Source of the DNA: Candidatus Mycalebacterium zealandia
Lineage (GTDB): Bacteria > Desulfobacterota_D > UBA1144 > Nemesobacterales > Mycalebacteriaceae
Direction: 5' to 3'
NCBI GenBank assembly: GCA_014075295.1
Contig: CP046180.1
Location: forward strand, 634,458 to 698,457
DNA: 64,000 bases
The stretch's first letter is position 1; every line of letters starts with the position of its first letter. The translations under genes and the position numbers were made by a program. Positions 16,393-25,105 of this stretch are shown here, piece after piece. The notes below the pieces were generated by a model. That model ran no database searches. It was not told the origin of the DNA and saw only the letters and a program-made list of their open reading frames with translations.

Positions 16393-16782
16393 ATGGAGAA
16401 AATCTTATCATTTGTTCAACGACTAAAATCAGAGAAGAGGGTATTTCTGATTGTAGTTTTTTTGTTAATTCTTGGTGTCATACTGGCATATAGCGATTTT
16501 TTTACAAGAGATTTGAATAAAAATGAATTGAGATTAATTAATGGAAGGGGATCTTGTTTTCAACTCCTTCAAGAGGGGGAATACACTATTCATAATGGAA
16601 ACAAAAATCTAACGTTAAAAGAACTTACAATAAGTATTGAAGATAAATCTTCTGGTAAAGTAGCCTATTATAAGGTTGCTACTGATATCAATCCTTTGTC
16701 TTCAGAAAAGATTTCGTTTGCAGCAGTTTGTCCTAGTTCGGGAGACCATTCTTGGTATATTCAAAGTGCCAGAGGTTATTAG
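16393..16782 (+). CDS. AT-rich single-helix membrane protein, unknown
   Basis: 129 residues. Residues 18-36 (VFLIVVFLLILGVILAYSD) form one membrane helix near the N-terminus, followed by an about 90-residue exterior domain rich in beta strands with two Cys (GSCFQLL and AAVCPSS) that could form a disulfide in the periplasm. It uses AT-rich codons (ttatta, aataaa, aattaat) clearly different from the genes on both sides, which points to recent transfer. No family recognised. Confidence 0.6.
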   Translation: MEKILSFVQRLKSEKRVFLIVVFLLILGVILAYSDFFTRDLNKNELRLINGRGSCFQLLQEGEYTIHNGNKNLTLKELTISIEDKSSGKVAYYKVATDINPLSSEKISFAAVCPSSGDHSWYIQSARGY

Positions 16783-16807
16783 TAAATTTACTTATTTCTG
16801 TACTTTT

Positions 16808-17812
16808 CTATACCACCGCTCCTTTATAATTCTCAATATACATTTCCGCTTTTTTGCGGATTTCCCTGACTCTTTCGGAACGCAAGTCCCGTCTGTTTTC
16901 AGCATCCTTCCACAATCTTTTTTCATAAGGCGTTTCCGCCGTAATCTGCGGAACGGCGCACGGTTTTCCGTTTTTATCCACGTGGACGAAAGACAAAAAT
17001 GCCGTGCAGGTGTGGTTACTCATCCCCGTTCGCGGGTTTTCGGAACTGATTTTTACCGCCGTTTCAAGCGAAGTTTTTCCCGTATGCGTAATTCCGGCTT
17101 TGAGTGTTATGTATTCGCCCTGCCGTATTGGCGAGAAAAAGAAAAGGTTGTCCAGCGAGCCGGTTACGAGTGTTCCCTTCGCGTGCCTCATTCCTATAAG
17201 AGCCGAGGTTTCATCGGTGTATTTCAGTAGTTTTCCGGCTGACATCAGATTGGCAAAAAATATGTCTTCGGGCATCACGGCGCGAGAGGTTTCAAGCGTA
17301 ACGCGTGTAACTTCGGTTTCATCGGCAACATTGGAAAGGTTCTGCTTTCTCACCTTCAATTCTCCGAGCCGCGTATCTTTGCGCGCGGCGGCTTTTTCAA
17401 AAACCGTTTTTTCACTCAAATCCGCCGGAACAACCTCATTGCCAACCGCTCTGGGATTTCCTTCCTTGTCAATTGCCACAAAAGCAAGCCGTGACAGAGT
17501 TATGAATTTTTTCTCGCCCGCTTCGGGATCTTCCGAATAAACCCGCACAGCCACCTCAAGTGATGACTTGCCCACAAACTCAATCCAGCTGTCCAGAACA
17601 ACAATGTGCCCGACCTTGACGGGATTCATAAAATCTATGTTGTCCGCCGCGCCGAGAACCGTCAGCCCTTTGGCAAACCGCGCCGAAGTTATATTTGCAA
17701 CGGACATAATCCAGTCCATCAGCCGTCCTCCGTGAAGGGTTTTCTGCGAGTTCGCGTGCTCCTGCGAAACGTAGTATATGACGGTGTTCAGAGTGTCTTT
17801 TATGGCAGGCAT
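16808..17812 (-). CDS. Acyl-CoA thioesterase with two hot-dog domains
   Basis: 334 residues, two fused hot-dog thioesterase domains of the acyl-CoA hydrolase (BACH-like) group. The first (residues 10-125) carries HANSQKTLHGGRLMDWIMSVA and SWIEFVGKSSLEVAVRVYS; the second (about 165-300) carries MPEDIFFANLMSAGKLLKYTDE and ITHTGKTSLETAVKISSE. The Asn-x(n)-Gly-Gly pattern and Asp of one domain plus Glu/Asp of the other are typical for hydrolysis of acyl-CoA to free acid and CoA. It is divergent from cstA with about 70 bases between starts. It closes the lipid-metabolism block. Confidence 0.85.
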   Translation of the reverse strand: MPAIKDTLNTVIYYVSQEHANSQKTLHGGRLMDWIMSVANITSARFAKGLTVLGAADNIDFMNPVKVGHIVVLDSWIEFVGKSSLEVAVRVYSEDPEAGEKKFITLSRLAFVAIDKEGNPRAVGNEVVPADLSEKTVFEKAAARKDTRLGELKVRKQNLSNVADETEVTRVTLETSRAVMPEDIFFANLMSAGKLLKYTDETSALIGMRHAKGTLVTGSLDNLFFFSPIRQGEYITLKAGITHTGKTSLETAVKISSENPRTGMSNHTCTAFLSFVHVDKNGKPCAVPQITAETPYEKRLWKDAENRRDLRSERVREIRKKAEMYIENYKGAVV

Positions 17813-17883
17813 GGGTTTTCCCTTTGTCTTTTCAGCAATGTATCATAACTTGTGCTTCCGCGTTCCGGCGGAGGAGGAATTCA

Positions 17884-19542
17884 ATGAGCGCCGCCTTTGT
17901 TGCCGTTTCAGCCATATCGCTTTTTCTTCTCGGATACCGTTTTTACTCGCGATTTCTTGCGCGGAGAGTCTTTGCCATTTCGGACTCCGAACTCACGCCT
18001 GCGCATGAACTCAATGATGGCGTTGACTATGTGCCCGCGCCCAAAGTGGTGCTTTTCGGGCATCATTTTGCCTCAATCGCCGGCGCGGCTCCGATTATCG
18101 GTCCGGCAATCGCGGTGTTCTGGGGTTGGGTTCCTGCGGTTCTGTGGGTGGTTTTCGGAACGGTTTTTATGGGCGCCGTTCATGATTTCAGCGCCCTTGT
18201 GATTTCAGCGAGAAACAGGGGTAGAACCGTGGGTGACATAGCCGGAGATTTGGTTACGCCGCGTGTGCGGACACTTTTTCTTGTTATCGTCTATTTCCTG
18301 ATTTTCTTCGTTATGGCGGTTTTCGCCTATGCAATAGCGGTTCTGTTTGTGGGGTTTCCGTCAAGTGTTCTGCCCGTGAATTTCCAAATTCTGGTTGCGC
18401 TTGCGCTCGGTTTTCTTTTTTACCGCAGAAAAGCAAACATCACGGTTCCCACAATTGTTGCTCTGTTTCTTCTCGCGGGCGCAATATGGGCGGGAATGAA
18501 CTACAACATCACAGTGCCGCCGCTTCTGGGTTCGGAGGTTGCGACATGGGTTGTAATTCTTCTTGTATATTCGTTTGTCGCTTCGGTTCTGCCCGTTTGG
18601 ACTTTGCTTCAGCCCAGAGACTACATCAACAGTTATATGCTTATTTTCGGGCTCGGATTGATGATTATCGGACTTTTTGTCTCCAATCCCGAAATTTCCG
18701 CGCCCGCTTTCAATTTGAAGTCCGCCACGGACGGCGTGCCGCTGATTCCGTTTCTTTTTGTAACAATTGCCTGTGGCGCGATAAGTGGTTTTCACGGACT
18801 TGTCTCAAGCGGGACAACCTCAAAACAGATTGATAAAATGACCCATTGCCGCCCGATTGGCTACGGTTGTATGCTTGGCGAGGGAACGCTTGCCATCATC
18901 GCGGTTCTCGCCGTAACCGCGGGAATAGGGCAGACCGAATGGTTTGAAAAATACGCGACCTGGGGCGGCGCAAAAAGCGGAGGGATTTCAAACTTTGTTC
19001 TCGGCGCGTCCGCTTTTCTCGGCGGAATACGCATGCCGCATGAACTCGCGGCAACAATCGTCAGCGTTATGGTCATCAGTTTCGCTTCCACTTCTCTTGA
19101 CACAAGCACGCGAATTCAGCGCCTCATAATCGGCGAACTTGCCACGGAATACAAAGTTAGTTTTCTCAAAAACAGGTATGTCGCCACCGTTTTCGCCGTT
19201 GTTCCCGCGCTTATGCTGGCTTTACTTGCGCAAGCGCCGGGCAAGGGACCGGGTTCGGGCGGCTTTATTCTGTGGCCCCTTTTCGGAGCGACAAACCAGT
19301 TGATTGCGGGCTTCACGCTTCTTGTTGCGACAATCTACCTCTGGAAAACAAAAAGACCTTTTATTTACACGCTTGTTCCGATGGCACTTGTCATCATCAC
19401 TTCAATCGCGTCCGTCATTCTCAACATCTTCAACCTCAGCGGCAATTTTCTGTTGCAGTTTCTTTCCTTCTGCATACTGGCACTTGCCGTGTGGCTGATT
19501 TTTGAAGCGGTGGCGTATTTGAGGGCGATGCGAAAAACTTGA
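17884..19542 (+). CDS. cstA: Carbon starvation protein CstA family transporter
   Basis: 552 residues from ATG 17884, chosen because GGAGGAGGAA lies 7 bases upstream; an earlier in-frame ATG would add a poorly hydrophobic, basic leader. The protein has many membrane helices and the CstA landmarks: LNDGVDYVPAPKVVLFGHHFASIAGAAPIIGPAI split over the first 90 residues, WVVFGTVFMGAVHDFSAL, CGAISGFHGLVSSGTTSKQ, and DTSTRIQR with a terminal DUF4161-like helical region. CstA takes up peptides and, in some bacteria, pyruvate during starvation. Only one copy is seen here and no adjacent regulator. Confidence 0.92.
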   Translation: MSAAFVAVSAISLFLLGYRFYSRFLARRVFAISDSELTPAHELNDGVDYVPAPKVVLFGHHFASIAGAAPIIGPAIAVFWGWVPAVLWVVFGTVFMGAVHDFSALVISARNRGRTVGDIAGDLVTPRVRTLFLVIVYFLIFFVMAVFAYAIAVLFVGFPSSVLPVNFQILVALALGFLFYRRKANITVPTIVALFLLAGAIWAGMNYNITVPPLLGSEVATWVVILLVYSFVASVLPVWTLLQPRDYINSYMLIFGLGLMIIGLFVSNPEISAPAFNLKSATDGVPLIPFLFVTIACGAISGFHGLVSSGTTSKQIDKMTHCRPIGYGCMLGEGTLAIIAVLAVTAGIGQTEWFEKYATWGGAKSGGISNFVLGASAFLGGIRMPHELAATIVSVMVISFASTSLDTSTRIQRLIIGELATEYKVSFLKNRYVATVFAVVPALMLALLAQAPGKGPGSGGFILWPLFGATNQLIAGFTLLVATIYLWKTKRPFIYTLVPMALVIITSIASVILNIFNLSGNFLLQFLSFCILALAVWLIFEAVAYLRAMRKT

Positions 19543-19550
19543 GGCCGCGT

Positions 19551-20174
19551 TCAAATCTCTTTTCTGTCCGCAATCGCGTTGCGCAGGGTGGTCTGGTCAA
19601 GATGCTCAATGTCGCTTCCCGCCGGAATGCCCTGAGAGATACGGTAGATTTTTATCCCGAACTTGTCCGCACGTTTTTTCAGAATTTCCGCTATGAAGTT
19701 GCTCGTTGCCACGCTTTCAATACGTGAACTTGTTGCCAGAATTACCTCTTTTATTCTGCTGTCGCTCTGCAACCGTTTTATGAATTCGCGCAGTTTCAGG
19801 TCTTCGGGACCTATGCCGTCAATCGGCGATATAAACCCGTGCAAAACATGGTAAACGCCCTTGTAGCCGCCGCTTTGTTCTATGGCAATGAGGTCAAGCG
19901 GTTGCTCAATTACGCACACGGTTGAAAAATCCCTTCCCGCGGAGTCGCAGATTGAGCATTTTCCGCCCGATGAAAAATGAAAACAGGTTTCGCAAACGCA
20001 AATTTCATCGCGCGCGAGCCGGACGGCTTGCGAAAGCCGCAACGCTTTGTCTTTTGATGTTTTGAAAATGATATGAAAAGCGAGCCGGATGGCGTTTTTT
20101 TCGCCTATTCCCGGCAGGGAGGCGAGTTCGCTCACAAGCCGCCTCATTGCGGCGGGCAGTCCGGAGCCATCCAT
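19551..20174 (-). CDS. recR: Recombination protein RecR
   Basis: 207 residues. RecR clamps DNA with RecO/RecF and helps RecA replace SSB at gaps. The helix-hairpin-helix LASLPGIGEKNAIRLAFHI is at the N-terminus, the four-Cys zinc site is CETCFHFSSGGKCSIC, and the Toprim domain includes VCVIEQPLDLIAIEQSG, YHVLHGFISPIDGIGPEDL and the last motif VILATSSRIESVATSN. Position directly after ybaB and dnaX is the conserved bacterial arrangement. Confidence 0.96.
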   Translation of the reverse strand: MDGSGLPAAMRRLVSELASLPGIGEKNAIRLAFHIIFKTSKDKALRLSQAVRLARDEICVCETCFHFSSGGKCSICDSAGRDFSTVCVIEQPLDLIAIEQSGGYKGVYHVLHGFISPIDGIGPEDLKLREFIKRLQSDSRIKEVILATSSRIESVATSNFIAEILKKRADKFGIKIYRISQGIPAGSDIEHLDQTTLRNAIADRKEI

Positions 20175-20176
20175 TT

Positions 20177-20500
20177 TTACAAAAGTCCGGGCGGCAGTCC
20201 CAGTCCGCTGGTAACTTCGGAAATTTTTTCCTTCATCATTTTTTTGCCCCGCAAAAGAGCTTCATTCACCGCCGCGCCGAGCAAATCCTCAAGCATCTCC
20301 GTGTCTTTATCCCCTGCGATTTCGGGGTCTATCCGTATTGACATTATCTCCCCTTTGGCTTTTGCCGTTACGGTTACCATTCCGCCGCCCGAAGACGCTT
20401 CCACAATCTCTTCGCCGGCCTCATTTTGAACCTTTTCCATGTCCTCTTTCAGTTTTTCAGCCTGTTTCATCAGGTCTTTCAATCCGCCGCCCAGTTTCAT
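20177..20500 (-). CDS. ybaB: Nucleoid-associated protein YbaB/EbfC
   Basis: 107 residues, normal length. The N-terminal helix (GGLKDLMKQAEKLKEDMEKV) and the strand pattern VEASSGGGMVTVTAKAKGE followed by MSIRIDPEI are characteristic. YbaB binds DNA as a dimer with a tweezer shape and coats the nucleoid. It overlaps the dnaX stop by four bases and precedes recR by two bases, so the three are one translation-coupled unit. Confidence 0.95.
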   Translation of the reverse strand: MKLGGGLKDLMKQAEKLKEDMEKVQNEAGEEIVEASSGGGMVTVTAKAKGEIMSIRIDPEIAGDKDTEMLEDLLGAAVNEALLRGKKMMKEKISEVTSGLGLPPGLL

Positions 20501-22161
20501 TTTGCTCTCCTTTCGTCAAGATTTTTTATTTTTCCGTCAAACATATCAAGCGCCTGTTTCACAAGCGGTTGTTCTTGGATTTTCTCAATGCCGTTTGTTT
20601 TTTGCGCCGGAGCGGGCTGAACAAACGCGATTTTAGATTCACGTTTGAAAAAATCGCGCGCGGCTTGCAAAAGGTTTTCGCGTTCGCTGTTTTCACCCGT
20701 GAGTTTTTGCTCCAGAATACTATGCTTTGGAACGTTGATTATCGCGAGGGAATTTTCAACCTTGATTTCACAGCCGGAAACCAGATTTGCCATAAACCCT
20801 GTGTTGTCGCCGGTTTTCAGAAACTTCGCGAAGGTTTTGGCGCTTTTCTTTTCTTCGTCAAACGCGTCCGTGTCCGCGCTTCCATTTATCCGCACCTGCG
20901 GTTCCGCCTCCGGTTGTTCTTCCCTTGCCTCAACCTTTTTAGCCTCCGATTCGCGGTGCTGGTTGTAAGAGGCGCGGGGTTTCGCTTCGCTTGTTTGTCC
21001 GCTCGGGGGTTTGCCGTCCGTGAGTTTCTCAAGCCGCCGCATAATGTCGTCAAGCGGAACGGCTTTTTCCACCGAGCACAGTTTCATAGCCATCGCTTCA
21101 ACCGCGAGCTCAGGATAGAAAGACCGGCTTACCCGGTCGCACTCATCAAGCGCGATGTCAAAAAGTGTTTCAAGGTCTTGCACGGAACGGTCTTGCGCTG
21201 AGGAGATAAGCATCTGCGCTCTTTGCTCCTCCATCTCCGGAACTGATTTGGCTCCGCTCACTTTAAGCACAACGGCGGCTCTGAGCAGCGAGGCGAGTTC
21301 CTGCGCGAATTTTGCGGGACCGATGCCTTTGTCAAGAGCGTTTCCAAGCGTTTCAAACCCCTTGGCGGGGTCGCGCTTCATTATCGCGCCAAACATTTCA
21401 TTCATCAGACTCGTGTCCACAAAACCCAGCAGGGCAAGTGCTTCGGCGTGGTCTATGTCTGTTCCGAAAGTTGCTATTATGCGGTCAAGAAGGCTCAAGC
21501 CGTCTCTCAAGCTTCCGTCCGCTTCAAGGGCGATTGACGACACCGTTTCGGACGCGATGTTGATGTTTTCGCTCCGCGCCGCGGATTCAAGCGTAGACGC
21601 TATTTCTGAGACCGCCACTTTTTTGAAATCGTAACGTTGGCAACGTGAAAGGATTGTCGCCGGTATTTTGTGCGGTTCGGTTGTGGCGAGAATAAAAAGC
21701 ACATGCGCGGGCGGCTCTTCAAGCGTTTTTAGCAACGCGTTGAATGCGGCTTGCGAAAGCATGTGTGTTTCGTCAATTATATATATGCGCGTTTTGCCCG
21801 AAGCGGGAACATAGCGCGACTGTTCAATAATTTCCCGCACATCGTTCACGCTTGTGTGGGATGCGGCATCCATTTCCTGAACTTCCACCGCACGCCCCTC
21901 GGAGATAAGCGAGCATGATTCGCAAGGATCTTGAGAGCAGGGGCGTTCTTCAGTTGAGGGTTTGTCGCAATTGACCGCTTTTGCCACGATTCTTGCAGTA
22001 GAGGTTTTCCCCACCCCACGGGGTCCCGTGAACAGCAGGGCATGAGCGAGTTTGCCTGATCTGGCGGCGTTGCAAAGCGCTTTGACTATGTAGTTCTGTC
22101 CCACAATCTCATCAAAGTTTCGGGGTCTCAGTTTTCTTGCAAGAACTACGTATGACGACAT
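20497..22161 (-). CDS. dnaX: DNA polymerase III subunit gamma/tau
   Basis: 554 residues from the ATG at 22161 (MSSYVVLARKLRPRNF). Longer readings would run into the SRP RNA gene. The clamp loader ATPase has Walker A GPRGVGKTSTARI, the Cys zinc module (CDKP...CSQDPCESC), Walker B-like IIDETHMLS, and sensor 1/arginine finger region SRCQRYDF. The following 250 residues cover domain III and a charged linker (KPPSGQTSEAK...) and a short end region, shorter than tau of E. coli (643). No A-rich slippery site typical of gamma production stands out. Confidence 0.94.
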   Translation of the reverse strand: MSSYVVLARKLRPRNFDEIVGQNYIVKALCNAARSGKLAHALLFTGPRGVGKTSTARIVAKAVNCDKPSTEERPCSQDPCESCSLISEGRAVEVQEMDAASHTSVNDVREIIEQSRYVPASGKTRIYIIDETHMLSQAAFNALLKTLEEPPAHVLFILATTEPHKIPATILSRCQRYDFKKVAVSEIASTLESAARSENINIASETVSSIALEADGSLRDGLSLLDRIIATFGTDIDHAEALALLGFVDTSLMNEMFGAIMKRDPAKGFETLGNALDKGIGPAKFAQELASLLRAAVVLKVSGAKSVPEMEEQRAQMLISSAQDRSVQDLETLFDIALDECDRVSRSFYPELAVEAMAMKLCSVEKAVPLDDIMRRLEKLTDGKPPSGQTSEAKPRASYNQHRESEAKKVEAREEQPEAEPQVRINGSADTDAFDEEKKSAKTFAKFLKTGDNTGFMANLVSGCEIKVENSLAIINVPKHSILEQKLTGENSERENLLQAARDFFKRESKIAFVQPAPAQKTNGIEKIQEQPLVKQALDMFDGKIKNLDERRAK

Positions 22162-22177
22162 TTTCTGAATCTGTAAA

Positions 22178-22284
22178 CCCGGCTCGCCGGATATCCGCAA
22201 CGCCTGAGGATTTCCGCTGCCGTTGCTTCCTTCCGGACCTGGCGGAGTTCACGGATTCCACACCGCACGGACCGGCTCACCGGG
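22178..22284 (-). ncRNA. ffs: Small bacterial SRP RNA (4.5S type)
   Basis: On the minus strand the sequence has the invariant SRP domain IV core: GGTCCGGAAGGAAGCA within ccaggtccgg...gcaacggc, with 5' and 3' ends pairing (ccggtgagccggt... with ...ccggcgagccggg). Length about 107 bases, the short Gram-negative form without an Alu domain. It lies directly before dnaX, as in Bacillus and others, and fixes the dnaX start. Ends are estimated from the terminal helix. Confidence 0.88.
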
Positions 22285-22397
22285 GTTTTATTCTCCGAAA
22301 GTGATTGTATCGGTTAGGGGAAAAGTGGGCAAGGGCGGAGCACTTGCGCCCGGGAGTGTTTGCGTGGAAACAGTTCCGGTTTTTTCGTTTTTTTTGG

Positions 22398-22486
22398 CGG
22401 AGAGGAAGGGATTCGAACCCTTGAAGGAGCGTAAACCCCTTACACGCTTTCCAGGCGTGCACCTTCGGCCGCTCGGTCACCTCTCC
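22398..22486 (-). tRNA. tRNA-Ser(GGA)
   Basis: 89-base cloverleaf with a long variable arm (class II). Acceptor GGAGAGG pairs with CCTCTCC, the T loop is GGTTCGAATCC, and the anticodon arm gcacgc-ctGGAaa-gcgtgt gives GGA. Discriminator base is G, as expected for serine. No CCA is encoded. Confidence 0.93.
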
Positions 22487-22501
22487 ATTTTTTCACTAAT
22501 C

Positions 22502-22882
22502 TTATTCGGCATGTACGCATTTGCATATTTCTTTTCTTATGTAGGCGATAACGTTCCACGCGCCGTCTTCTCCGAGCACTCCGCCCCATGCGGGCATTGT
22601 CGGTGCTTTACCGACCACGGTGCCGCCTTCGGTAATCACTTTGAACAGGTATTCATCGGTCAGCGTTGAAAGATATTTCGCATCGCTCAAATCCCTCGGC
22701 TTGGGCTCCAGCGCGGCGGCGGCAACTCCGTCTCCTTTGCCCGTGGGACCATGGCACGATGCGCAGATTGTCGCAAAAGACTCTCCGCCCGCCGTGCTGT
22801 CGCCTTTTTGAGCATGAGCGTCCGCCACGCACAGAAAGGCGAAAACGGTTACGGCAAGCAAGATATGGGTTTTTCGTTTCAT
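22502..22882 (-). CDS. Class I c-type cytochrome
   Basis: 126 residues with a signal peptide ending DAHAQ (about residue 25), so it acts in the periplasm. Heme is attached at CASCHG (Cys40, Cys43, His44), and the distal methionine ligand is likely in APTMPAWGGVLGE, followed by the C-terminal helix WNVIAYIRKE. The sequence GPTGKGDGVAAAALEPKPRDL is typical of small electron carriers feeding an oxidase or reductase. It sits alone between two tRNA genes; no oxidase is nearby, so the partner is unknown. Cysteines near the end (ICKC) are unusual for the family. Confidence 0.86.
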   Translation of the reverse strand: MKRKTHILLAVTVFAFLCVADAHAQKGDSTAGGESFATICASCHGPTGKGDGVAAAALEPKPRDLSDAKYLSTLTDEYLFKVITEGGTVVGKAPTMPAWGGVLGEDGAWNVIAYIRKEICKCVHAE

Positions 22883-22922
22883 TGATAAAATTCCTTATAA
22901 CAGGATAATTAACGCTCCTACG

Positions 22923-23005
22923 GGGCGGGTGGCGAAATGGCAGACGCGGCGGCCTCAAAAGCCGTTGGGCTAACACCCGTGAGGGTTCAAATCCCTCCCC
23001 GCCCA
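22923..23005 (+). tRNA. tRNA-Leu(CAA)
   Basis: 83-base class II tRNA. Acceptor gggcggg pairs with cccgccc, discriminator A. The anticodon stem gcggc/gccgt encloses loop CTCAAAA, giving CAA. T arm is gaggg-ttcaaat-ccctc. No CCA is encoded. Its end is only three bases from the stop of the convergent moeB gene. Confidence 0.94.
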
Positions 23006-23008
23006 TTC

Positions 23009-24160
23009 TCAATATCTGGGAATTGAGGGGTCAAATTTTTCCGCCCATTCGTCTATTCCGCCTTTGAGGCTTTTCACTCTTGAAAACCCGTTTTGAAGCA
23101 GAATGTCGGTGGCTTTGAGACTTCTTCCACCGTGATGACAGTGAATAACTATCTCGCTTTCCGTGTTCAACTCGCCCAGTCTTTTCTCTATCTCGCCCAG
23201 CGGAATGAGGGACGACCCTTCTATCCGGCAAATTTCATATTCGTGAGGCTCTCTCACGTCCACAAGCGTGGGGCTGTTTTCGCTGTTCCATACCTTTCTG
23301 AAATCTTCGGCGCTTATTTCATTCTCGCCCACGGAGTTTTGCCCGAGCGATTCGTTGCCGACCGGAATTCCGCAAAACTGTTCGTAATCAATCAACTCCG
23401 TGATGGTCGGCGAGTCACCGCAAATGGGGCATGACTTGTCTTTACGCAGTTTTAATTCCTTGGGTTGCATTTCAAGAACGTCAATAAAAAGTAGCCGTCC
23501 AACAAGCGCGTCACCCGCGCCGAGAATGAGTTTGACGGTTTCAGCGGCCTGTATCGTGCCGACAATTCCGGGCAGAATTCCAAGAACTCCCCCCTCCGCG
23601 CAACTGGGAACAAGCCCCGGCGGCGGCGGTTCTGGATACAGACACCTGTAGCAAGGTCCGCGCTTGGAGTCAAAAACGCTCACCTGACCCTCAAAACGGA
23701 AAATACTCCCGTAAACATTGGGTTTGCCGAGCAGAACACAAGTGTCGTTCACAAGGTAGCGGGTTGGGAAATTATCCGTTCCGTCCACCACAATGTCGTA
23801 GTTTTTGACAATTTCCATCGCGTTTTCAGATGAAAAACGCTCGTTATGGATTGTAACTTTCACATCTGAATTCAAATCGGCGATTCTTTTTTTCGCGCTT
23901 TCAGCTTTGAGGTCTCCGAGCGTGCTTTCGCCGTGAATTATCTGTCGTTGCAGATTGCTGAAATCAACTACATCAAAGTCAACAATGCCTATGTTGCCGA
24001 CTCCGGCGGCTGCGAGATACAGGGCGAGCGGCGAGCCGAGCCCTCCCGCGCCGATGCACAAAACCTTTGCGTCAAGCAGTTTTTGCTGACCCTCAACGCC
24101 CACTTCGGGCAGTATAAGATGCCGGCTGTAACGGCTTGCCTGTTCCTTTGTAAGACCCAT
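23009..24160 (-). CDS. moeB: MoeB/ThiF adenylyltransferase fused to rhodanese
   Basis: 383 residues from ATG 24160 with AGAGG seven bases upstream. The E1-like domain (residues 1-245) adenylates the C-terminus of a ubiquitin-like sulfur carrier: ATP motif GAGGLGSPLALYLAAAG, DFSNLQRQIIH, DGTDNFPTRYLVND, and two CxxC zinc pairs (CYRCLYPEPPPP...; CPICGDSP). The C-terminal rhodanese (about 270-383) has the active Cys in IVIHCHHGGRS and DVREPHEYE. Such fusions (MoeZ/MoeBR) supply sulfur for molybdopterin, thiamine or other carriers. No carrier protein gene is adjacent. Confidence 0.93.
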   Translation of the reverse strand: MGLTKEQASRYSRHLILPEVGVEGQQKLLDAKVLCIGAGGLGSPLALYLAAAGVGNIGIVDFDVVDFSNLQRQIIHGESTLGDLKAESAKKRIADLNSDVKVTIHNERFSSENAMEIVKNYDIVVDGTDNFPTRYLVNDTCVLLGKPNVYGSIFRFEGQVSVFDSKRGPCYRCLYPEPPPPGLVPSCAEGGVLGILPGIVGTIQAAETVKLILGAGDALVGRLLFIDVLEMQPKELKLRKDKSCPICGDSPTITELIDYEQFCGIPVGNESLGQNSVGENEISAEDFRKVWNSENSPTLVDVREPHEYEICRIEGSSLIPLGEIEKRLGELNTESEIVIHCHHGGRSLKATDILLQNGFSRVKSLKGGIDEWAEKFDPSIPRY

Positions 24161-24265
24161 TTTCAACCTCTTTTGAGCCCTTCAATATCTCACGGAGCGC
24201 GGATTTTGTCAACGCTAGTGCGGGTTTGCAAGCACGCGCGATAACGGGAACTCTATCGGTGTTTT

Positions 24266-25105
24266 ATGGCTTCCCGTCTTTACATAGTCGCCACTCCGGT
24301 CGGAAATCTTGAAGACACCACTCTCAGGGCTCTGCGGATTCTGAAAGAGGCGGCCGCGGTCGCGTGCGAGGACACGAGAGTAACCCGCAAACTGTTTTCC
24401 CGTTACGAAATTAAAAACCGTCTTATATCGTGCCATGAGCATAATGAGGAGAAGCAAACCGAAACCATCATTGGTATTCTCAAAGACGGCGGCGATGTTG
24501 CACTTGTTACGGACGCGGGAACGCCTTTGGTTTCAGACCCCGGGTACAGGGTTGCGGCGCGGGTTGCCGAAGAGGGTTTTGATGTTGTGCCGATTCCGGG
24601 CGCGTCCGCTCTGCTTTGCGCTCTCTGCGCGTCCGCGATTCCGTTTTCCGGTTTTGTGTTTCTGGGTTTTTTTCCCCGGCAGAAGGGGAAGGCGGCGAAG
24701 GTTTTGTCGGAATTTGTTTTGTCTCCGCATCCGGTTGTGATTTACGAATCGCCGAAAAGGACCGCAAAAACCCTCGCTTTGCTCCGCGAGACGCTTGGAG
24801 ACCGCGCCGCCGCTGTCTGCCGCGAAATGACAAAACTTCACGAAGAGGTTTCGCGTGCTTCGCTTTCGTCTCTCGCGGAAGATTTTAAAAAGAGAGAAAA
24901 TGTGAAAGGCGAAATTGTCATTGTTGTCGCGGGAGCGGAGGAGGGCGCGTCCGATGAACCTGATGAAAAAGAGTTGGAAAAACGCCTGCTTGAATTGAAA
25001 AAACAGGGCGCGACTTTCACTGATGCGCTTAAAACCATGTCGTCAGAATCCGGAATGGGAAAAAACGCACTTTACGATTTCGCGCTTAAAGTTTGGGGCA
25101 ACTAA
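24266..25105 (+). CDS. rsmI: 16S rRNA 2'-O-ribose methyltransferase RsmI
   Basis: 279 residues. RsmI methylates C1402 of 16S rRNA using S-adenosylmethionine. Landmarks in order: MASRLYIVATPVGNLEDTTLRAL, ACEDTRVTRKLF, EHNEEKQTETII, ALVTDAGTPLVSDPGYR, IPGASALLCALCAS, ESPKRTAKTL, CREMTKLHEEV and KGEIVIVVAG. The C-terminal extension (EKELEKRLLELKKQGATFTDA...) is the usual helical end. It converges on gatA and their stops overlap by four bases. Confidence 0.95.
   Translation: MASRLYIVATPVGNLEDTTLRALRILKEAAAVACEDTRVTRKLFSRYEIKNRLISCHEHNEEKQTETIIGILKDGGDVALVTDAGTPLVSDPGYRVAARVAEEGFDVVPIPGASALLCALCASAIPFSGFVFLGFFPRQKGKAAKVLSEFVLSPHPVVIYESPKRTAKTLALLRETLGDRAAAVCREMTKLHEEVSRASLSSLAEDFKKRENVKGEIVIVVAGAEEGASDEPDEKELEKRLLELKKQGATFTDALKTMSSESGMGKNALYDFALKVWGN

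Noticed and set aside
20497-22161. Slippery site in dnaX for a separate gamma subunit
   Set aside because: No A6G-type heptamer with a following hairpin was found in the linker region.
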